A DNA stretch of 64,000 nt from an uncultured Acidobacteriota bacterium (GCA_903851035.1 CAINND010000089.1:51220-115219), one strand, 5' to 3'; positions 18,002 to 27,809 are shown, numbered from the stretch's first letter. Notes: generated from the sequence alone by a model not told the origin. A program made the numbers and translations.

Positions 18002-18943
18002 TTAACTCTTGGCGGGGCTGTCGCGGTGTTCTACCTTGACGCGGTAGCCTTGCTTGGCCAGCAGCTTTTTGAACTCCTCGGCCAAAAACACCGAGCGGTG
18101 CTGACCACCGGTGCATCCAAAGGCAATTGTCAGGTAACTTTTGCCCTCCGCCACGTAATGCGGCAGCAGGAACTTGAGCAGGTCCATCGTCTTGGTGATG
18201 AACTCCTGCGTCTGTGGGAAGGAACGTATGTACTTGGCCACCAGCGGGTTGCGCCCCGTGTGCGGCCTGAACTCCGGAATGAAGTGCGGATTGGGCAGGA
18301 AACGCACGTCGAAGACCAGGTCCGCGCTCTCCGGCACGCCGTTCTTAAAACCAAAACTCAAAGTCGAGATCAGCAGCGGCTGCCGCGCCTCACTCGTCGT
18401 TTTGAACATCTCCACCAGGTGCGTGCGCAGCTCGTGGACGTTGAACTTTGAAGTGTCAATCTCCAGATCGGCGATGTTGCGGATAGGCTCCAGGCGGCGG
18501 CGCTCGTTGCGCAGCGAGCTGATGACGCTGGCCGCGCCTCCCAGTGGATGGGGGCGTCGCGTCTCACTGAAGCGACGCACCAGCACTTTGTCACTGGTCT
18601 CCAGGTAGATGAGCGTGACGTCCAACCGCTTTTTGATGCCGGCGATGATGGCGGGCAGCTTTTCCAGGCGGCTGCCCTCACGGATGTCCACCACGATGGC
18701 TGCGTTGCGGTTGTCGCGCGCGTCCTCAACCAACTGCGCAAAGCTCGGGATGAGCTCGGCCGGAAGATTGTCCACGCAGTAGTAGCCCATGTCCTCAAAT
18801 ACTTTGAGGGCGGTGATCTTGCCGCTGCCGCTCAGGCCGGTAATCATCACCAGCCGGGCACGGGGAGCATCCTCCTGCGCCACTGCCGGATGCTTCGGCT
18901 CGGGCACGGGCTTGGGAACCGCTTTGCGCTTTTTACCTGCCAT
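18002..18943 (-). CDS. rapZ: RapZ/YvcJ-family RNase adaptor and nucleotide-binding protein
   Basis: ATG at 18943 (MAGKKRKAVPK) is preferred over the TTG at 19018 chosen in the track, giving 313 residues. The protein has the P-loop region ITGLSGSGKITALKVFEDMG, YCVDNLPAELI, ETSDKVLVRRFSETRRPHPL and the C-terminal AFGCTGGQHRSVFLAEE block. In E. coli RapZ directs RNase E to the GlmZ sRNA; in Gram-positives the homologue binds nucleotides. The P-loop residue after the invariant Lys is Ile rather than Ser/Thr. It follows hpf after a terminator, so it probably has its own promoter. Confidence 0.92.
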   Translation of the reverse strand: MAGKKRKAVPKPVPEPKHPAVAQEDAPRARLVMITGLSGSGKITALKVFEDMGYYCVDNLPAELIPSFAQLVEDARDNRNAAIVVDIREGSRLEKLPAIIAGIKKRLDVTLIYLETSDKVLVRRFSETRRPHPLGGAASVISSLRNERRRLEPIRNIADLEIDTSKFNVHELRTHLVEMFKTTSEARQPLLISTLSFGFKNGVPESADLVFDVRFLPNPHFIPEFRPHTGRNPLVAKYIRSFPQTQEFITKTMDLLKFLLPHYVAEGKSYLTIAFGCTGGQHRSVFLAEEFKKLLAKQGYRVKVEHRDSPAKS

Positions 18944-19029
18944 AGCCGTAACTTTATCAGCAGAGGGCTTGGCCGACAATCCACCTTCCGGCCATCCGCT
19001 GCTTCCGCCCACTGTCAAAGACAGCGGAA

Positions 19030-19063
19030 TAAAAACACGACGGGCGGCCCTGTTGGCCGCCCG
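19030..19063 (-). terminator. Intrinsic terminator after hpf
   Basis: On the minus strand CGGGCGGCC and GGCCGCCCG arms with a 5-nt loop are followed, after 5 nt, by TTTTTATT. It lies 28 nt after the hpf stop and ends the recJ-lpt-rpoN-hpf unit. Confidence 0.75.
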
Positions 19064-19091
19064 CGCTACTGTTCAGATTGTCTCGTCACTC

Positions 19092-19688
19092 CTACGGCAC
19101 TTCAATCAGCCCCAACTTGCCGTCCTTGCGGCGGTGCAGCACTCGCAGGTCGCCCTGCTTGTCGCGAAAGACCAGCACGCCCAGGTCGCGGAACTCGCAT
19201 TCCTTGACTGCCTCCTCGATGGTCAGCGGCTGTACGGCCACCGCGTCCTGGCTCTTCACCAGGTGCGCCTCGCTCATCTTGGCCCGCGCCGGGAAGCGAT
19301 GCACAACCACCGGCACTTCCGTGACGTTTGGTGTGCGCTGCACCTTCACGGGTTCTTCAACCTCCTCGGGCACGGCCTTCCATGCGGGCTTCACGCCGCG
19401 CTTGGTGTCGCGCTTGCGGGTATTCAGCTTCAGCGCCTGCTTCTCAATGTGCTCGAGCGCCTCGTCGATGGCCGAGTAAATGTCGGCGGCTTCGCCCCGG
19501 CCCACCAGCTTCTTTGTCCGGCGGGTCAGCGTGATCTCGGCAATGCGCCTCTGCCGCTCTGCGATAAGAATGACCTTGCTGGTGCAGTTGTCGCCCACAA
19601 TCTTGGCGAGCTTGGCCAGCCCGGCCTCCACTTCCTTGCGTATCTTGGGAGTAATTTCGAATTGCCTTCCGGTGAAATCAACGATCAT
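19092..19688 (-). CDS. hpf: Ribosome hibernation promoting factor, long form
   Basis: The track ORF is open to 19823, but ATG at 19688 has GGAGG upstream and starts the family N-terminus MIVDFTGRQFEITPKIRKEV, giving 198 residues. Residues 1-100 form the S30AE domain. The C-terminal 60 residues (VVVHRFPARAKMSEAHL..., PLTIEEAVKECEF) form the dimerisation domain of the long HPF type, which joins 70S ribosomes into 100S dimers in stationary phase. A charged linker (KRDTKRGVKPAWKAVPEEVEE) joins the two. It lies downstream of rpoN, as in many bacteria. Confidence 0.93.
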   Translation of the reverse strand: MIVDFTGRQFEITPKIRKEVEAGLAKLAKIVGDNCTSKVILIAERQRRIAEITLTRRTKKLVGRGEAADIYSAIDEALEHIEKQALKLNTRKRDTKRGVKPAWKAVPEEVEEPVKVQRTPNVTEVPVVVHRFPARAKMSEAHLVKSQDAVAVQPLTIEEAVKECEFRDLGVLVFRDKQGDLRVLHRRKDGKLGLIEVP

Positions 19689-19900
19689 TCGATTCCCCCT
19701 CCTGGGACCCTCCGGCAGTTGGGCCGCCGGATACGGCCCGCGGGCCCGGCCCTCCATTGCGGACGGCTGAAGTCGCTGGCCCCGGACCAGGACGCCTATC
19801 CTTAGGATCGGCATCCGTGCCACGGAAAAACTCCGTGGGCGTTTGGTTATATCAGAAGTGGAAGTTGGCTGCCAGTACCAGAAGGGTGAAAACGTGAAAA

Positions 19901-21436
19901 TTACTTTTTGACTCTCCGCTGATGGGTGCTGGGAATCCGCATATCCTCCCGGTACTTGGCCACCGTGCGCCGCGTCACCTGGATGCCCTGCGATTGCAGA
20001 ATGTGCGTAATCTGCTCGTCGGTCAGCGGCCGGGCGGGGTCTTCGTCTTCAATCAGCTTCTTCACGCGGCGTTTCAGGATCAGCAGCGAGGTGCCCTCGC
20101 CCTCCGGTCCGTTGACGCTTTCACTGAAAAAGTAGCGCAGCTCGAATACGCCCTGTGGCGTGTGCGCATACTTATTGGCCACTGCCCGGCTGACGGTGGA
20201 TGGATGCACCCCGATCTCCTCCGCCACGTCCTTGATCATCATCGGCTTCAACTGGTCGATGCCGTGGTCGAGAAAATCCTTTTGCCGGCCCACGATGGCA
20301 TAGCACACTTTGAGAATCGTCTGCTTGCGCTGCTCGATGTTCTTGATCAGTTGAATGGCCGACTTGTAGCGCTCCTTGACGTAGGTGCGCACTTCCTTCT
20401 CGTTGCCATCGCGGTGCAGCAGCTTGCGGTAGGTTGGATTCAACCTCAGCTGTGGCATGTCATCGTCGTTCATCAGCACAAAGTACTCGTCGCCCTGCTT
20501 GAAGATGGCCACGTCCGGCTCAATCAGCCGCGTCTCCGGCACGTTGTAACGCAGTCCCGGCTTGGGGTCGAGCGTGCGAATCAGCGCCACGCAGCGCTCT
20601 ACTCGCTCCTGGCTTTTGCCCAGGGCCCGGCCAATCTCACGCATCTGCTTGTTCTGCAGCAATCCCAGGTGCTTGTCTACAATGTGGATGGCGTCTTCCA
20701 GCAGCTCCGGCATATCGGGCTCGCCGCCACGGTCGTCGTGGATGCGCCGCAGGTCCTTGAGTTGCGCCAGCAGGCACTCGCGCAGGTCGCGCGCGGCCAC
20801 GCCCATCGGATCCATCTGCCGCACAACTTCCAGCGCCTCGGCCAGCGCATGCGCGGCAAACAAGGGACGCGGCGCGCCACCTTCCTCCAACGGAGGCATG
20901 ATCGCCTGCTGCAGCAGTTCCTCGTCGCTTACCGGCAGGTAGCCGTCGTCGTTCAGGTTGCCAATAATCAGCTCGGCGGCGGCGGCGACATCGGCCTTCA
21001 TGTGCATGGCGCCCAGTTGCCAGCTCAGGTGATCGGTCAGAGTGGTCGGTTTGGCCAGGAAGTTCTCAAAGCTCGGCTTCTCGATGGCCTCCAGCTCGGT
21101 GTGGCTGCGGTAACCGGGGTCGAGATAATCGTTGAAGAACGAGCCGAAGTCCACTTCCTCAAAAGGATCGCGCTCCTCGGGAGTCTTGGCCGGCTCCTCG
21201 GCGCTGGTGGCCTGGCTTTCGCGCTCGCGCTGCTCTTCGCGCGCGCCAATCTCGTCAATCGTGGGAACCATGTCCATGTACTCGTCGAGTACAGGATTTT
21301 CCACCATCTCCTCGTTGATCATGTCCTTGAGCTCAAGCTTGTTGAGCGCAAGCACGCTGACCATCTGCACCAGTCCCGGAGTAAGGATCTGGCGCTGCGT
21401 CACCTTCAGATTCAGCTTTGTGGAAAGCGAAACCAT
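19901..21436 (-). CDS. rpoN: RNA polymerase sigma-54 factor
   Basis: Start chosen at ATG 21436 (MVSLSTKLNLKVTQRQ); the track uses a GTG two codons earlier, and neither has a good Shine-Dalgarno. Region I is the Gln/Leu-rich N-terminus (LTPGLVQMVSVLALNKLEL) that contacts enhancer-binding ATPases, region II is acidic, and region III carries the helix-turn-helix VHPSTVSRAVANK and the C-terminal RpoN box VTRRTVAKYREDMRIP that binds the -24 element. At 511 residues it matches the family. No activator gene is nearby. Confidence 0.95.
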   Translation of the reverse strand: MVSLSTKLNLKVTQRQILTPGLVQMVSVLALNKLELKDMINEEMVENPVLDEYMDMVPTIDEIGAREEQRERESQATSAEEPAKTPEERDPFEEVDFGSFFNDYLDPGYRSHTELEAIEKPSFENFLAKPTTLTDHLSWQLGAMHMKADVAAAAELIIGNLNDDGYLPVSDEELLQQAIMPPLEEGGAPRPLFAAHALAEALEVVRQMDPMGVAARDLRECLLAQLKDLRRIHDDRGGEPDMPELLEDAIHIVDKHLGLLQNKQMREIGRALGKSQERVERCVALIRTLDPKPGLRYNVPETRLIEPDVAIFKQGDEYFVLMNDDDMPQLRLNPTYRKLLHRDGNEKEVRTYVKERYKSAIQLIKNIEQRKQTILKVCYAIVGRQKDFLDHGIDQLKPMMIKDVAEEIGVHPSTVSRAVANKYAHTPQGVFELRYFFSESVNGPEGEGTSLLILKRRVKKLIEDEDPARPLTDEQITHILQSQGIQVTRRTVAKYREDMRIPSTHQRRVKK

Positions 21437-21577
21437 GCGCACGAATGAGGGGAAGTTTCCCGCTTCGATTCTAAACCAGTTTGAGGGAATTACTAGGCCT
21501 GATGTACTTCCGTGTGAGGCGCACCGCAGATTGCACCGCAGATTCCGAAAACTGTCGCTTCCCGAATCGGTCGTTTT

Positions 21578-22306
21578 CTAGATTAGTGTGAAGCCTTCAC
21601 CCAGGTACACACGCTTCACCTCTGGGTCGTTGCCCAGTTCCTCGGGAGTTCCGGTGCGGAAGATGCGGCCGTCGTTGATGATGTAGGCACGGTCGGTGAC
21701 CGAAAGCGTTTCGCGTACATTGTGATCGGTAATCAGCACGCCGATGCCGCTCTCTTTGAGGCTGAAGATGATCTTCTGCAGGTCAAGCACGGCGATCGGG
21801 TCAATGCCGCTGAAAGGCTCGTCCAGCAGGATGAACGTAGGGTTGATGCACAGCGCGCGGGCAATCTCCACCCGGCGGCGCTCGCCACCGCTCAGCGCGT
21901 AGCCTTTGTTCTTGCGGATGTGTCCGAGGCCAAGCTGATCGAGCAGCCCTTCCATCTTGACGCGGCGATCGGCCACCGTGGAGCTCTGCGTCTCCAGCAC
22001 GGCCATGATGTTCTCTTCCACCGTCAGCTTGCGGAAGACCGAAGCCTCCTGCGGCAAGTAGCTGATGCCGTGGTGGCGCGCCCGCAGGTACATGGGCACG
22101 TCGGTAATGTCCGTGTCGCCGATCATCACCCGCCCGGTGTCCGGCGGAATCAATCCGACAATAATGTAAAAGCTGGTTGTCTTGCCGGCGCCGTTGGGGC
22201 CAAGCAGTCCCACGACTTCGCCGCGGCTCACGCTCAGCGAAACTCCGTTCACGACCCGGCGGCCGCGGTAACTCTTGCCGATTTCTTCAGTGGAAAGCGT
22301 CTGCAT
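21578..22306 (-). CDS. lptB: LPS export ABC transporter ATP-binding protein
   Basis: A 242-residue ABC ATPase with Walker [11 protein letters not shown]-loop [18 protein letters not shown], signature [17 protein letters not shown], Walker [14 protein letters not shown] and the C-terminal [10 protein letters not shown] block, which is diagnostic of LptB. It powers LPS extraction from the inner membrane with LptF/LptG, which are not in this window. It overlaps the upstream LptC/LptA gene by one base and precedes rpoN. Confidence 0.95.
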   Translation of the reverse strand: MQTLSTEEIGKSYRGRRVVNGVSLSVSRGEVVGLLGPNGAGKTTSFYIIVGLIPPDTGRVMIGDTDITDVPMYLRARHHGISYLPQEASVFRKLTVEENIMAVLETQSSTVADRRVKMEGLLDQLGLGHIRKNKGYALSGGERRRVEIARALCINPTFILLDEPFSGIDPIAVLDLQKIIFSLKESGIGVLITDHNVRETLSVTDRAYIINDGRIFRTGTPEELGNDPEVKRVYLGEGFTLI

Positions 22307-24612
22307 CAGCGCGCTACGTGGGTATTGGTCACGGTCCGCGAGGAACCGTTGCCCTCGACGACCACCCTATCATCGTGGCTATAGAAGGTCAACGAATCAC
22401 CACGCGTCGTGCCGTTAACCGGATCGCTCAAGGCCGGCGACCCACCGGTCATCACATAGGTGGATGTTGCCGCCGTGTACACCAGGCGCTCGCCCTCGGC
22501 GCGGCGCTCCTGCTGGCGCACCAGCACCTGGCCTGTGGCCACAATGCGGTCAAGCTGGCTCGGTCCCGGCGTGCGCGACGCACTCTGCGGATTCAAAAAG
22601 ACGTCGGCATGGTCGGCGGTCATCACACCATCCTCGCTGCGGGTTGTAACCCCGCCGGAGTAGTGCGCCTGGCGCTCGTTGTCGGTGTAGTCCAGCCGCG
22701 GCGCCGTCACCAGCATCGTCGTGGCCTTACCTTTCTGATCCACCTGCAAAAAGATGCTGCTCACCAGCCGCTTGCGGTCGCCAATGGCCACAATCGTCCG
22801 CGCCTTCTGGTCAAAGTCAATGGTTGGAGCCTCCACAATATTGGAGCCCTGCCACAACCGCGCGCCGCCCGTGTAGTGTGCCAGACCGGTTCGCTGCATG
22901 GCATTCATCGCGCGGGCCGTCACATGCACCGGATCGGAGGTGGCCAGCAGCGCGCCGTTGGGCTGCTGCTTCAACTCGCTATAAGTGGTCTTCACGTTGC
23001 CCATGGCAAAGGCCTCGCCGGTGCGCCGCACCAGCCGGATCGAGTCGGCCGTTGTCGTCATGCCGCCGTCCACAATGCGCGGGTTGCCGGTCAGCGTCAT
23101 CGCATCATCCTGCGGAGAATAGCTGGCATGTTCCCCGGTGCTGGTGCGTCCACCCGGTTCGTTGTTGGAGCTCTGCGCCTCCATGTAGCGGAAGTGTCCC
23201 TCCTGCAGCACGCGGCTCACCTCTCCGCCCGGCGTAAAGTAGCTTACCAGCCGTTCGCTGGAACTCACCTTATCGGGCATTCCAGGCTGTGAGGTACGGG
23301 TGCGCACATCGCCCGTGCCGTGCACAGTGCGCAACTTGTTCTGCGCGCCAAATTCCGCGGTAAACAACTGCGCATCCACCACGGTCTGCTCGCCGGCGTT
23401 CTTGCCGCCAATTGTTTTCAGCACCGCCTCGCCCGGCCCCAGTGTGCGCGCCGAACTCAACTCCTGGCTGTCTTTGTTCAGCAGAAAGGTCATCGCCTCG
23501 GAGGTCATGGTGAGCGACTGCGGATTGGCCACGCCTGCCGCCGGATCGCGGCTTAACACCACACCGTGCATCGCATCAATCGTCTGCGCCCGCGATTGCC
23601 GCCGCTCGGCCCTTCCCTTCTTGCCGGTTGGCTGTATCGGCACCGTCACAGTCACAAAGTGCACCACCATCTCACTGGCCTTGCCCGTGGCATTCTGCGG
23701 ATTGGACTCCATCTGCACTCCGCCCATGAAGTGCGCCTGTTCCAGTGCGTTGGCCGCGCCCATCTTAAGTTCCGCAAGCGGCGAACGCAGCTTGACTCCT
23801 CCGCCATCCGCCATCTCCACTCCATGGCTGGCGTGCACATTCTGCACTGCGTTTTCCGCCGTCAGATCCAGGATGGCCAACCCAGCGCGCACCTGGCGCT
23901 GGCTCGTAGTCAGCAGTGTGGTATTCAATTCCAATATTCGAGGCTCTTTGGTAATCCGCCCATCGTGGGCAACGATGTGCGCCGGCTCCGCGCCATCGGT
24001 CAACACATCCACATCCTGGTGGAGCAGCAGAATGCTCTGTTTGGTGTCAAAGGTCGCGCCGAGCGCCGTGCCCGACGCCTGCGGCACACGGAATTCCACC
24101 CGTCCATCGGTATGCGCTATGCCGGTCTTCTGGCTAAAGACCAGCCCATCGGTGCGCAGGTGGATGGGATTCTTCATCTCGCGCGGCGGGCTCTGATCGT
24201 CCAGCAGCTTGCCTTCGGTGTTGCCCTCAAGGTCAATGTGCACCTCGCCGCGAGCCTCCACCGTGCCGGCCTTCTGGTCGTAGTCAAAATCGCTGCCGTA
24301 TATCTGATCGAAGCGGTCGGAGTTGCGTCCATAGACGATGATGTTGACGTTCTGCAGGTGGGCGCGCCCACCCTCCTTGTACTGCACCACCTTGGAGGCA
24401 TGGATAGTGAATAGCGTACGGCCGCCCTCGCTCTTGTTGAGCGTGAAGCCCTCGCTGGACTGCTGCACCTCAATGCCAAGTTTTGCGGGAAGGTTCTTCA
24501 GCAGCAGGCGCTGCTGGATGCGGGCGTAAAAATAAAAACCGGCCACCACCGCGATGGCCACAATGGCCAGCCCGGCAAACCACTTCCGCAGCCGAACGAT
24601 GGATACCGACAT
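22306..24612 (-). CDS. LptC-LptA (OstA) fusion, LPS transport
   Basis: This 768-residue protein starts with one membrane anchor (residues 10-30, [20 protein letters not shown]), followed by an LptC-type beta domain (about 35-175). Several OstA/LptA-like beta segments then follow (patterns such as [43 protein letters not shown]). In E. coli LptC (191 aa) and LptA (185 aa) are separate, so the length and domain repetition argue for a fused periplasmic bridge. It lies immediately upstream of lptB (TGATG overlap) and downstream of recJ. The exact number of OstA units would need structure prediction. Confidence 0.8.
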   Translation of the reverse strand: MSVSIVRLRKWFAGLAIVAIAVVAGFYFYARIQQRLLLKNLPAKLGIEVQQSSEGFTLNKSEGGRTLFTIHASKVVQYKEGGRAHLQNVNIIVYGRNSDRFDQIYGSDFDYDQKAGTVEARGEVHIDLEGNTEGKLLDDQSPPREMKNPIHLRTDGLVFSQKTGIAHTDGRVEFRVPQASGTALGATFDTKQSILLLHQDVDVLTDGAEPAHIVAHDGRITKEPRILELNTTLLTTSQRQVRAGLAILDLTAENAVQNVHASHGVEMADGGGVKLRSPLAELKMGAANALEQAHFMGGVQMESNPQNATGKASEMVVHFVTVTVPIQPTGKKGRAERRQSRAQTIDAMHGVVLSRDPAAGVANPQSLTMTSEAMTFLLNKDSQELSSARTLGPGEAVLKTIGGKNAGEQTVVDAQLFTAEFGAQNKLRTVHGTGDVRTRTSQPGMPDKVSSSERLVSYFTPGGEVSRVLQEGHFRYMEAQSSNNEPGGRTSTGEHASYSPQDDAMTLTGNPRIVDGGMTTTADSIRLVRRTGEAFAMGNVKTTYSELKQQPNGALLATSDPVHVTARAMNAMQRTGLAHYTGGARLWQGSNIVEAPTIDFDQKARTIVAIGDRKRLVSSIFLQVDQKGKATTMLVTAPRLDYTDNERQAHYSGGVTTRSEDGVMTADHADVFLNPQSASRTPGPSQLDRIVATGQVLVRQQERRAEGERLVYTAATSTYVMTGGSPALSDPVNGTTRGDSLTFYSHDDRVVVEGNGSSRTVTNTHVAR

Positions 24613-24638
24613 TATGCTACCAGTGTACGCGACCTGAC

Positions 24639-26417
24639 TTACGGCTCAAAACCAACGTCGCCCTGCGGCAAACCGCGCGGCTCTTCGCGGCGGTAATCGC
24701 TCAGGATCAGTTGCAGCCCGCCGCCAAAATCCGGGTGCATGTTCTGCTCAATACGGTAGAGCACATCCAAACGGTCGCCGCCCGTCACCGGCGCTTGCTC
24801 CAGCCGGTGAGCCATACGCCAGCCCAGCACGTCCATGCCACGCGCCAGTGGACCATTCTGCGCGCCATAGCGCTTCAACTTCAGCTTCAGGTGCTTCTCG
24901 CGCATCACCCGAACCTCGCCCATCACGGCTGCCCCACGCGTAAAAAATACCGGGTCAGGATTCCCCATCCCGAAAGGTTGCAGCGCGCGCAACGACTCAA
25001 AGAACACTGGCGTCACCTGGTCCAACTCAATCTCGGCGTCATACTCCGTCACCGGCTCCATGGCGCCCGTCTCCATGCGCGCCAGCGCGTACTCGTTCAG
25101 CCTCCTCCGCAAATCGGGAATGTGTTCACTGCACATGGCAAAACCCACGGCATGAGCGTGGCCGCCAAAGCGCAGGAAGAGCTCCGGCACGCTCTCCAGG
25201 GCATCCAGCAGATGGAAGCCCGGCACCGAGCGCCCACTTCCGTGCGCTTCCAGTCCATCGCGCGCAATCACCACTGCCGGGCGGCCAAAGCGATCCACCA
25301 CGCGCGAGGCGCAGATGCCGATGACACCGCGGTGCCAGCCATCGCCATCCACCACCATGACCGCGGCTTCGCGCAACTCGTCGCTCTGCTGCACCTGCTC
25401 CAGCACGGCCTCGCTGATGCGCTGCTCCTCCTGCTGCCGCGCGATGTTCAACTGGTTCAGCCGCTCGGCCAGTTCCCTGGCGCGCGCGGCGTCGCGCACG
25501 GTAAACAGCTCCACCACGTCGCCGGCAACGTCCATGCGCCCGGCGGCGTTGATGCGCGGCGCGATGCGGAAGGCCACCTCCTGCGCGCTCACTGTACGGC
25601 CGTGGTTCAGTTCGCATACTTCCAGCAGCGCTTTCAATCCAGGATTCGCCACCGTGCGCAGCCCTTCCAATCCCAGCCGCACAAATACGCGGTTTTCGCC
25701 CAGCAGCGGCACCGCATCGGCCACCGTGGCAATGGCCACTATCTTCAAAAAGGATTCCACCAGCCTTCCGCGCCCGGCACGCTCCAGCAGCGCCTGCGCC
25801 ACCTTAAAGGCCACACCAGCGCCGCTCAGCCCCTTGCACGGGTACCCGCAACCCGGCTGATTCGGATTCAGCACGCTCAATGCTCGCGGCACACCTTCAC
25901 CCGTGGCCACCAGGTGGTGGTCGGTCACGATCAGGTCCACGCCCACGCGCTCGGCCGTCTCGGCGGCGGCAAAGGCCCGTATACCGGTGTCCACGCTGAT
26001 GATGAGCTTCACGCCCTCGCTGGCCGCGCGCTCAATCACCTCGTCGCGCATGCCGTAGCCTTCCAGCAAGCGGTGCGGCACATGGAAGCTGCATTGCCCG
26101 CCCAGCAGTTCCACGGCAGTCTTCAGGATGACCGTCGCCATCGTGCCATCCACGTCGTAGTCGCCGTAGATGAGCACCGGCTCGCGTTGCGCAATGGCCC
26201 GCTCCAGCCGTTCAACGGCCGCGGCCATGCCCAGCATCAGCATGGGATCGTGCAAGTCTTTTAACGTGGGATGCAGGAAGCGGTGCGCCTCCTCCGGGTT
26301 TTGTATGCCGCGCGCAGCCAGCAGGCTGGCCACTGCCTCCGGCAGTTCCGTGGCGGCCGTCAACAGCCGGGCGATTTTCTCCGCACCCGGTGCGCTGCTC
26401 CTTTTTTGCCAGCGCAC
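24639..26417 (-). CDS. recJ: Single-stranded-DNA exonuclease RecJ
   Basis: This 592-residue DHH-family 5'-3' exonuclease contains YGDYDVDGTMATV (motif I), DTGIRAF, TDHHLV (DHH), a DHHA1 domain with GGHAHAVGF, and an OB-like C-terminal region. It acts in recombination and mismatch repair. The start is GTG at 26417, 2 nt after the stop of the upstream hypothetical gene. It is 26 nt upstream of the LptC/LptA gene, so it is probably part of the same transcript. Confidence 0.94.
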   Translation of the reverse strand: MRWQKRSSAPGAEKIARLLTAATELPEAVASLLAARGIQNPEEAHRFLHPTLKDLHDPMLMLGMAAAVERLERAIAQREPVLIYGDYDVDGTMATVILKTAVELLGGQCSFHVPHRLLEGYGMRDEVIERAASEGVKLIISVDTGIRAFAAAETAERVGVDLIVTDHHLVATGEGVPRALSVLNPNQPGCGYPCKGLSGAGVAFKVAQALLERAGRGRLVESFLKIVAIATVADAVPLLGENRVFVRLGLEGLRTVANPGLKALLEVCELNHGRTVSAQEVAFRIAPRINAAGRMDVAGDVVELFTVRDAARARELAERLNQLNIARQQEEQRISEAVLEQVQQSDELREAAVMVVDGDGWHRGVIGICASRVVDRFGRPAVVIARDGLEAHGSGRSVPGFHLLDALESVPELFLRFGGHAHAVGFAMCSEHIPDLRRRLNEYALARMETGAMEPVTEYDAEIELDQVTPVFFESLRALQPFGMGNPDPVFFTRGAAVMGEVRVMREKHLKLKLKRYGAQNGPLARGMDVLGWRMAHRLEQAPVTGGDRLDVLYRIEQNMHPDFGGGLQLILSDYRREEPRGLPQGDVGFEP

Positions 26418-26419
26418 GG

Positions 26420-26893
26420 TCAGCGCTCGTCCTCTTCGCCGCCCTCGGCGGGACCATCGATCATGATGCCGCCCAGGTCGTCGGCCATCTCCTCAAGCGC
26501 CTTGTAGGTCTCGTACCACTCGGTCATGATCTCGCAAACGAACATGACGCCCTGGTGCGGAAATCCCAGTTGGATAAAGCCCATCTGTCCGCTGTGCGCG
26601 CGCAGCAGCCGTGCATTCTCCAAGTCGTCGGCGCGGCTTAGCCGGCTGCGCCGCAACTCACTGGTCAGCAACTCCACGTCGTCGGCATCCAGTTGTGCGG
26701 TGTTCACCGTCAAAAAGGCCGCGCCACTGGATCGCGCCAGCTCCACAAAGTCCTTCCAGCTCTCTGTAACGTCCTCTCCGTCCCAAAGAACGCTGGGCAT
26801 CTCGTCCGGGATATAGCCCGGAAAGTGCTTCATCCCTACACCCTGGGTGAAGGCATAAATATCGTCGTGAATGGCATTCAGGTCGTTGAGCAT
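26420..26893 (-). CDS. Conserved hypothetical acidic protein upstream of recJ
   Basis: I do not recognise a family with certainty. The 157-residue product is acidic, soluble-looking and without a signal peptide, ending in GPAEGGEEDER. It contains one hydrophobic strand pair (AAFLTVNTAQL and HQGVMFVCEIM) and otherwise predicted helices. ATG at 26893 has a GC-rich upstream region without a strong Shine-Dalgarno. The gene is first in the recJ-lpt-rpoN unit and separated from recJ by 2 nt, which supports a real, translated gene. Confidence 0.7.
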   Translation of the reverse strand: MLNDLNAIHDDIYAFTQGVGMKHFPGYIPDEMPSVLWDGEDVTESWKDFVELARSSGAAFLTVNTAQLDADDVELLTSELRRSRLSRADDLENARLLRAHSGQMGFIQLGFPHQGVMFVCEIMTEWYETYKALEEMADDLGGIMIDGPAEGGEEDER

Positions 26894-27203
26894 CGCCTTG
26901 CAGTTCTAACAAATGCCCGCCGCGCCTGCAACCGGAGACTCCGCCAGGCAGCCCCGGCTTCCTCTAACGGGCTTTATTTGCCGCATTCTTCAGTTTTCCG
27001 CCGCGCCTGCCGTTACCACACTTGGCGGTAGCCGGGAGAGTGGCCAAATCGATGTCACTTCAGCCTGGCCGTACACCAGTAGGCCATCCCCGGGTGGACG
27101 CTATCTGCCGACTCTCGTAACCGCCTGGGCGGCACGTTCCGTTGACGCCCTTTCGGGGATGGCACAGCATGAAGTTGCGGTGATTCAACCAGGACGGATC
27201 AAT
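26894..27203. other. Divergent intergenic region between the recJ unit and the pilin gene
   Basis: 310 nt without a convincing gene; the track ORF from 26913 is only an in-frame upstream extension of the pilin. It holds small GC hairpins (for example ACCGCCTGGGCGG near 27120). Two elements resemble a sigma-54 promoter but have wrong spacing. I see no tRNA or recognisable riboswitch. Confidence 0.5.
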
Positions 27204-27740
27204 ATGTCGCAGTACCCATCCCGGAATAGACAGCAGAGGGGCTTCACCATTCTGGAGCTGCTCATCGCCGTCGGCATCATCATCATCGTCGCCGCCATTG
27301 CCATTCCTAACCTTCTGCGCGCCCGCGTGGCAGCCAATGAGGCCTCTGCCGTGCAATCGCTGCGTGCCGTCAACTCCGCCCAGATCGGCTACCTGCAGGT
27401 TTATCCCGACCTTGGCACCTACGCCTGCCAGCTCAGCTACCTGGGGCCGCCCCTGGGCAGCACGCCGGTCAATTCCACGGCCGCCGACCTGATTGATGTG
27501 CAGCTCGCCAGCGGCATCAAAAGTGGCTATGCATTTGCCATGAACTGCACTCCACCTGCCTCGAATGGCACCACCGGTTACGAGGTCAAGGCAGCCCCCA
27601 CGGGAGCCAGCATCACGGGCTCCTCCTGCGGCACCAGCAGCGGACGCTGCTTCTACACCAGCTACCAGGGGACGGTGTACATCTTCAACGGCGTGGGCAG
27701 CTCGGACGGCTCACCCTACAGCCTCTCACCCATCTCCTGA
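27204..27740 (+). CDS. Type IV pilin / type II pseudopilin-like protein
   Basis: ATG at 27204 (AGGA 10 nt upstream) gives 178 residues. The prepilin peptidase site is QRG|FTILELLIAVG, with Phe+1 and Glu+5, followed by a hydrophobic helix and IAIPNLLRARVAANEASAVQ. The globular part has four cysteines (including the CQLSYLGPP and SSCGTSSGRCF regions), suggesting disulfides. It could be a major pilin or a minor pseudopilin. It is a single gene with no assembly or peptidase genes beside it. It is convergent with the DUF507 pair. Confidence 0.85.
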   Translation: MSQYPSRNRQQRGFTILELLIAVGIIIIVAAIAIPNLLRARVAANEASAVQSLRAVNSAQIGYLQVYPDLGTYACQLSYLGPPLGSTPVNSTAADLIDVQLASGIKSGYAFAMNCTPPASNGTTGYEVKAAPTGASITGSSCGTSSGRCFYTSYQGTVYIFNGVGSSDGSPYSLSPIS

Positions 27741-27756
27741 CCGACTCTTGCGGACA

Positions 27757-27783
27757 CAAAAAGCCCCGCGCAATGGCGGGGCC
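27757..27783 (-). terminator. Terminator of the DUF507 pair (shared with the pilin)
   Basis: GCCCCGC and GCGGGGC arms with a 6-nt loop. On the minus strand it is followed by TTTTTGTG; on the + strand only a weak T run follows. It lies between convergent genes. Confidence 0.8.
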
Positions 27784-27809
27784 GGTTTACTTAAGTCGCT
27801 CTTATTCAG

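Noticed and set aside
19922-21448. 508-codon + strand ORF antisense to rpoN
   Set aside because: Shadow of RpoN; compositionally typical of a reversed frame.
24483-26264. 593-codon + strand ORF antisense to recJ
   Set aside because: Overlaps RecJ on the other strand; His/Arg-rich with no domain.
27000-27120. Possible c-di-GMP riboswitch before the pilin
   Set aside because: A GGTAGCCGGG-like string is present, but the order and other core parts of the GEMM motif are missing.
27130-27178. Sigma-54 promoter-like elements before the pilin gene
   Set aside because: GGCACGTTCCGTTGA and TGGCACAGCATGAAGTTGC do not have the required GG-to-GC spacing of about 12 bp.
26913-27203. 97-residue N-terminal extension of the pilin
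   Set aside because: The prepilin leader is normally short, and ATG at 27204 with AGGA gives the usual leader length.
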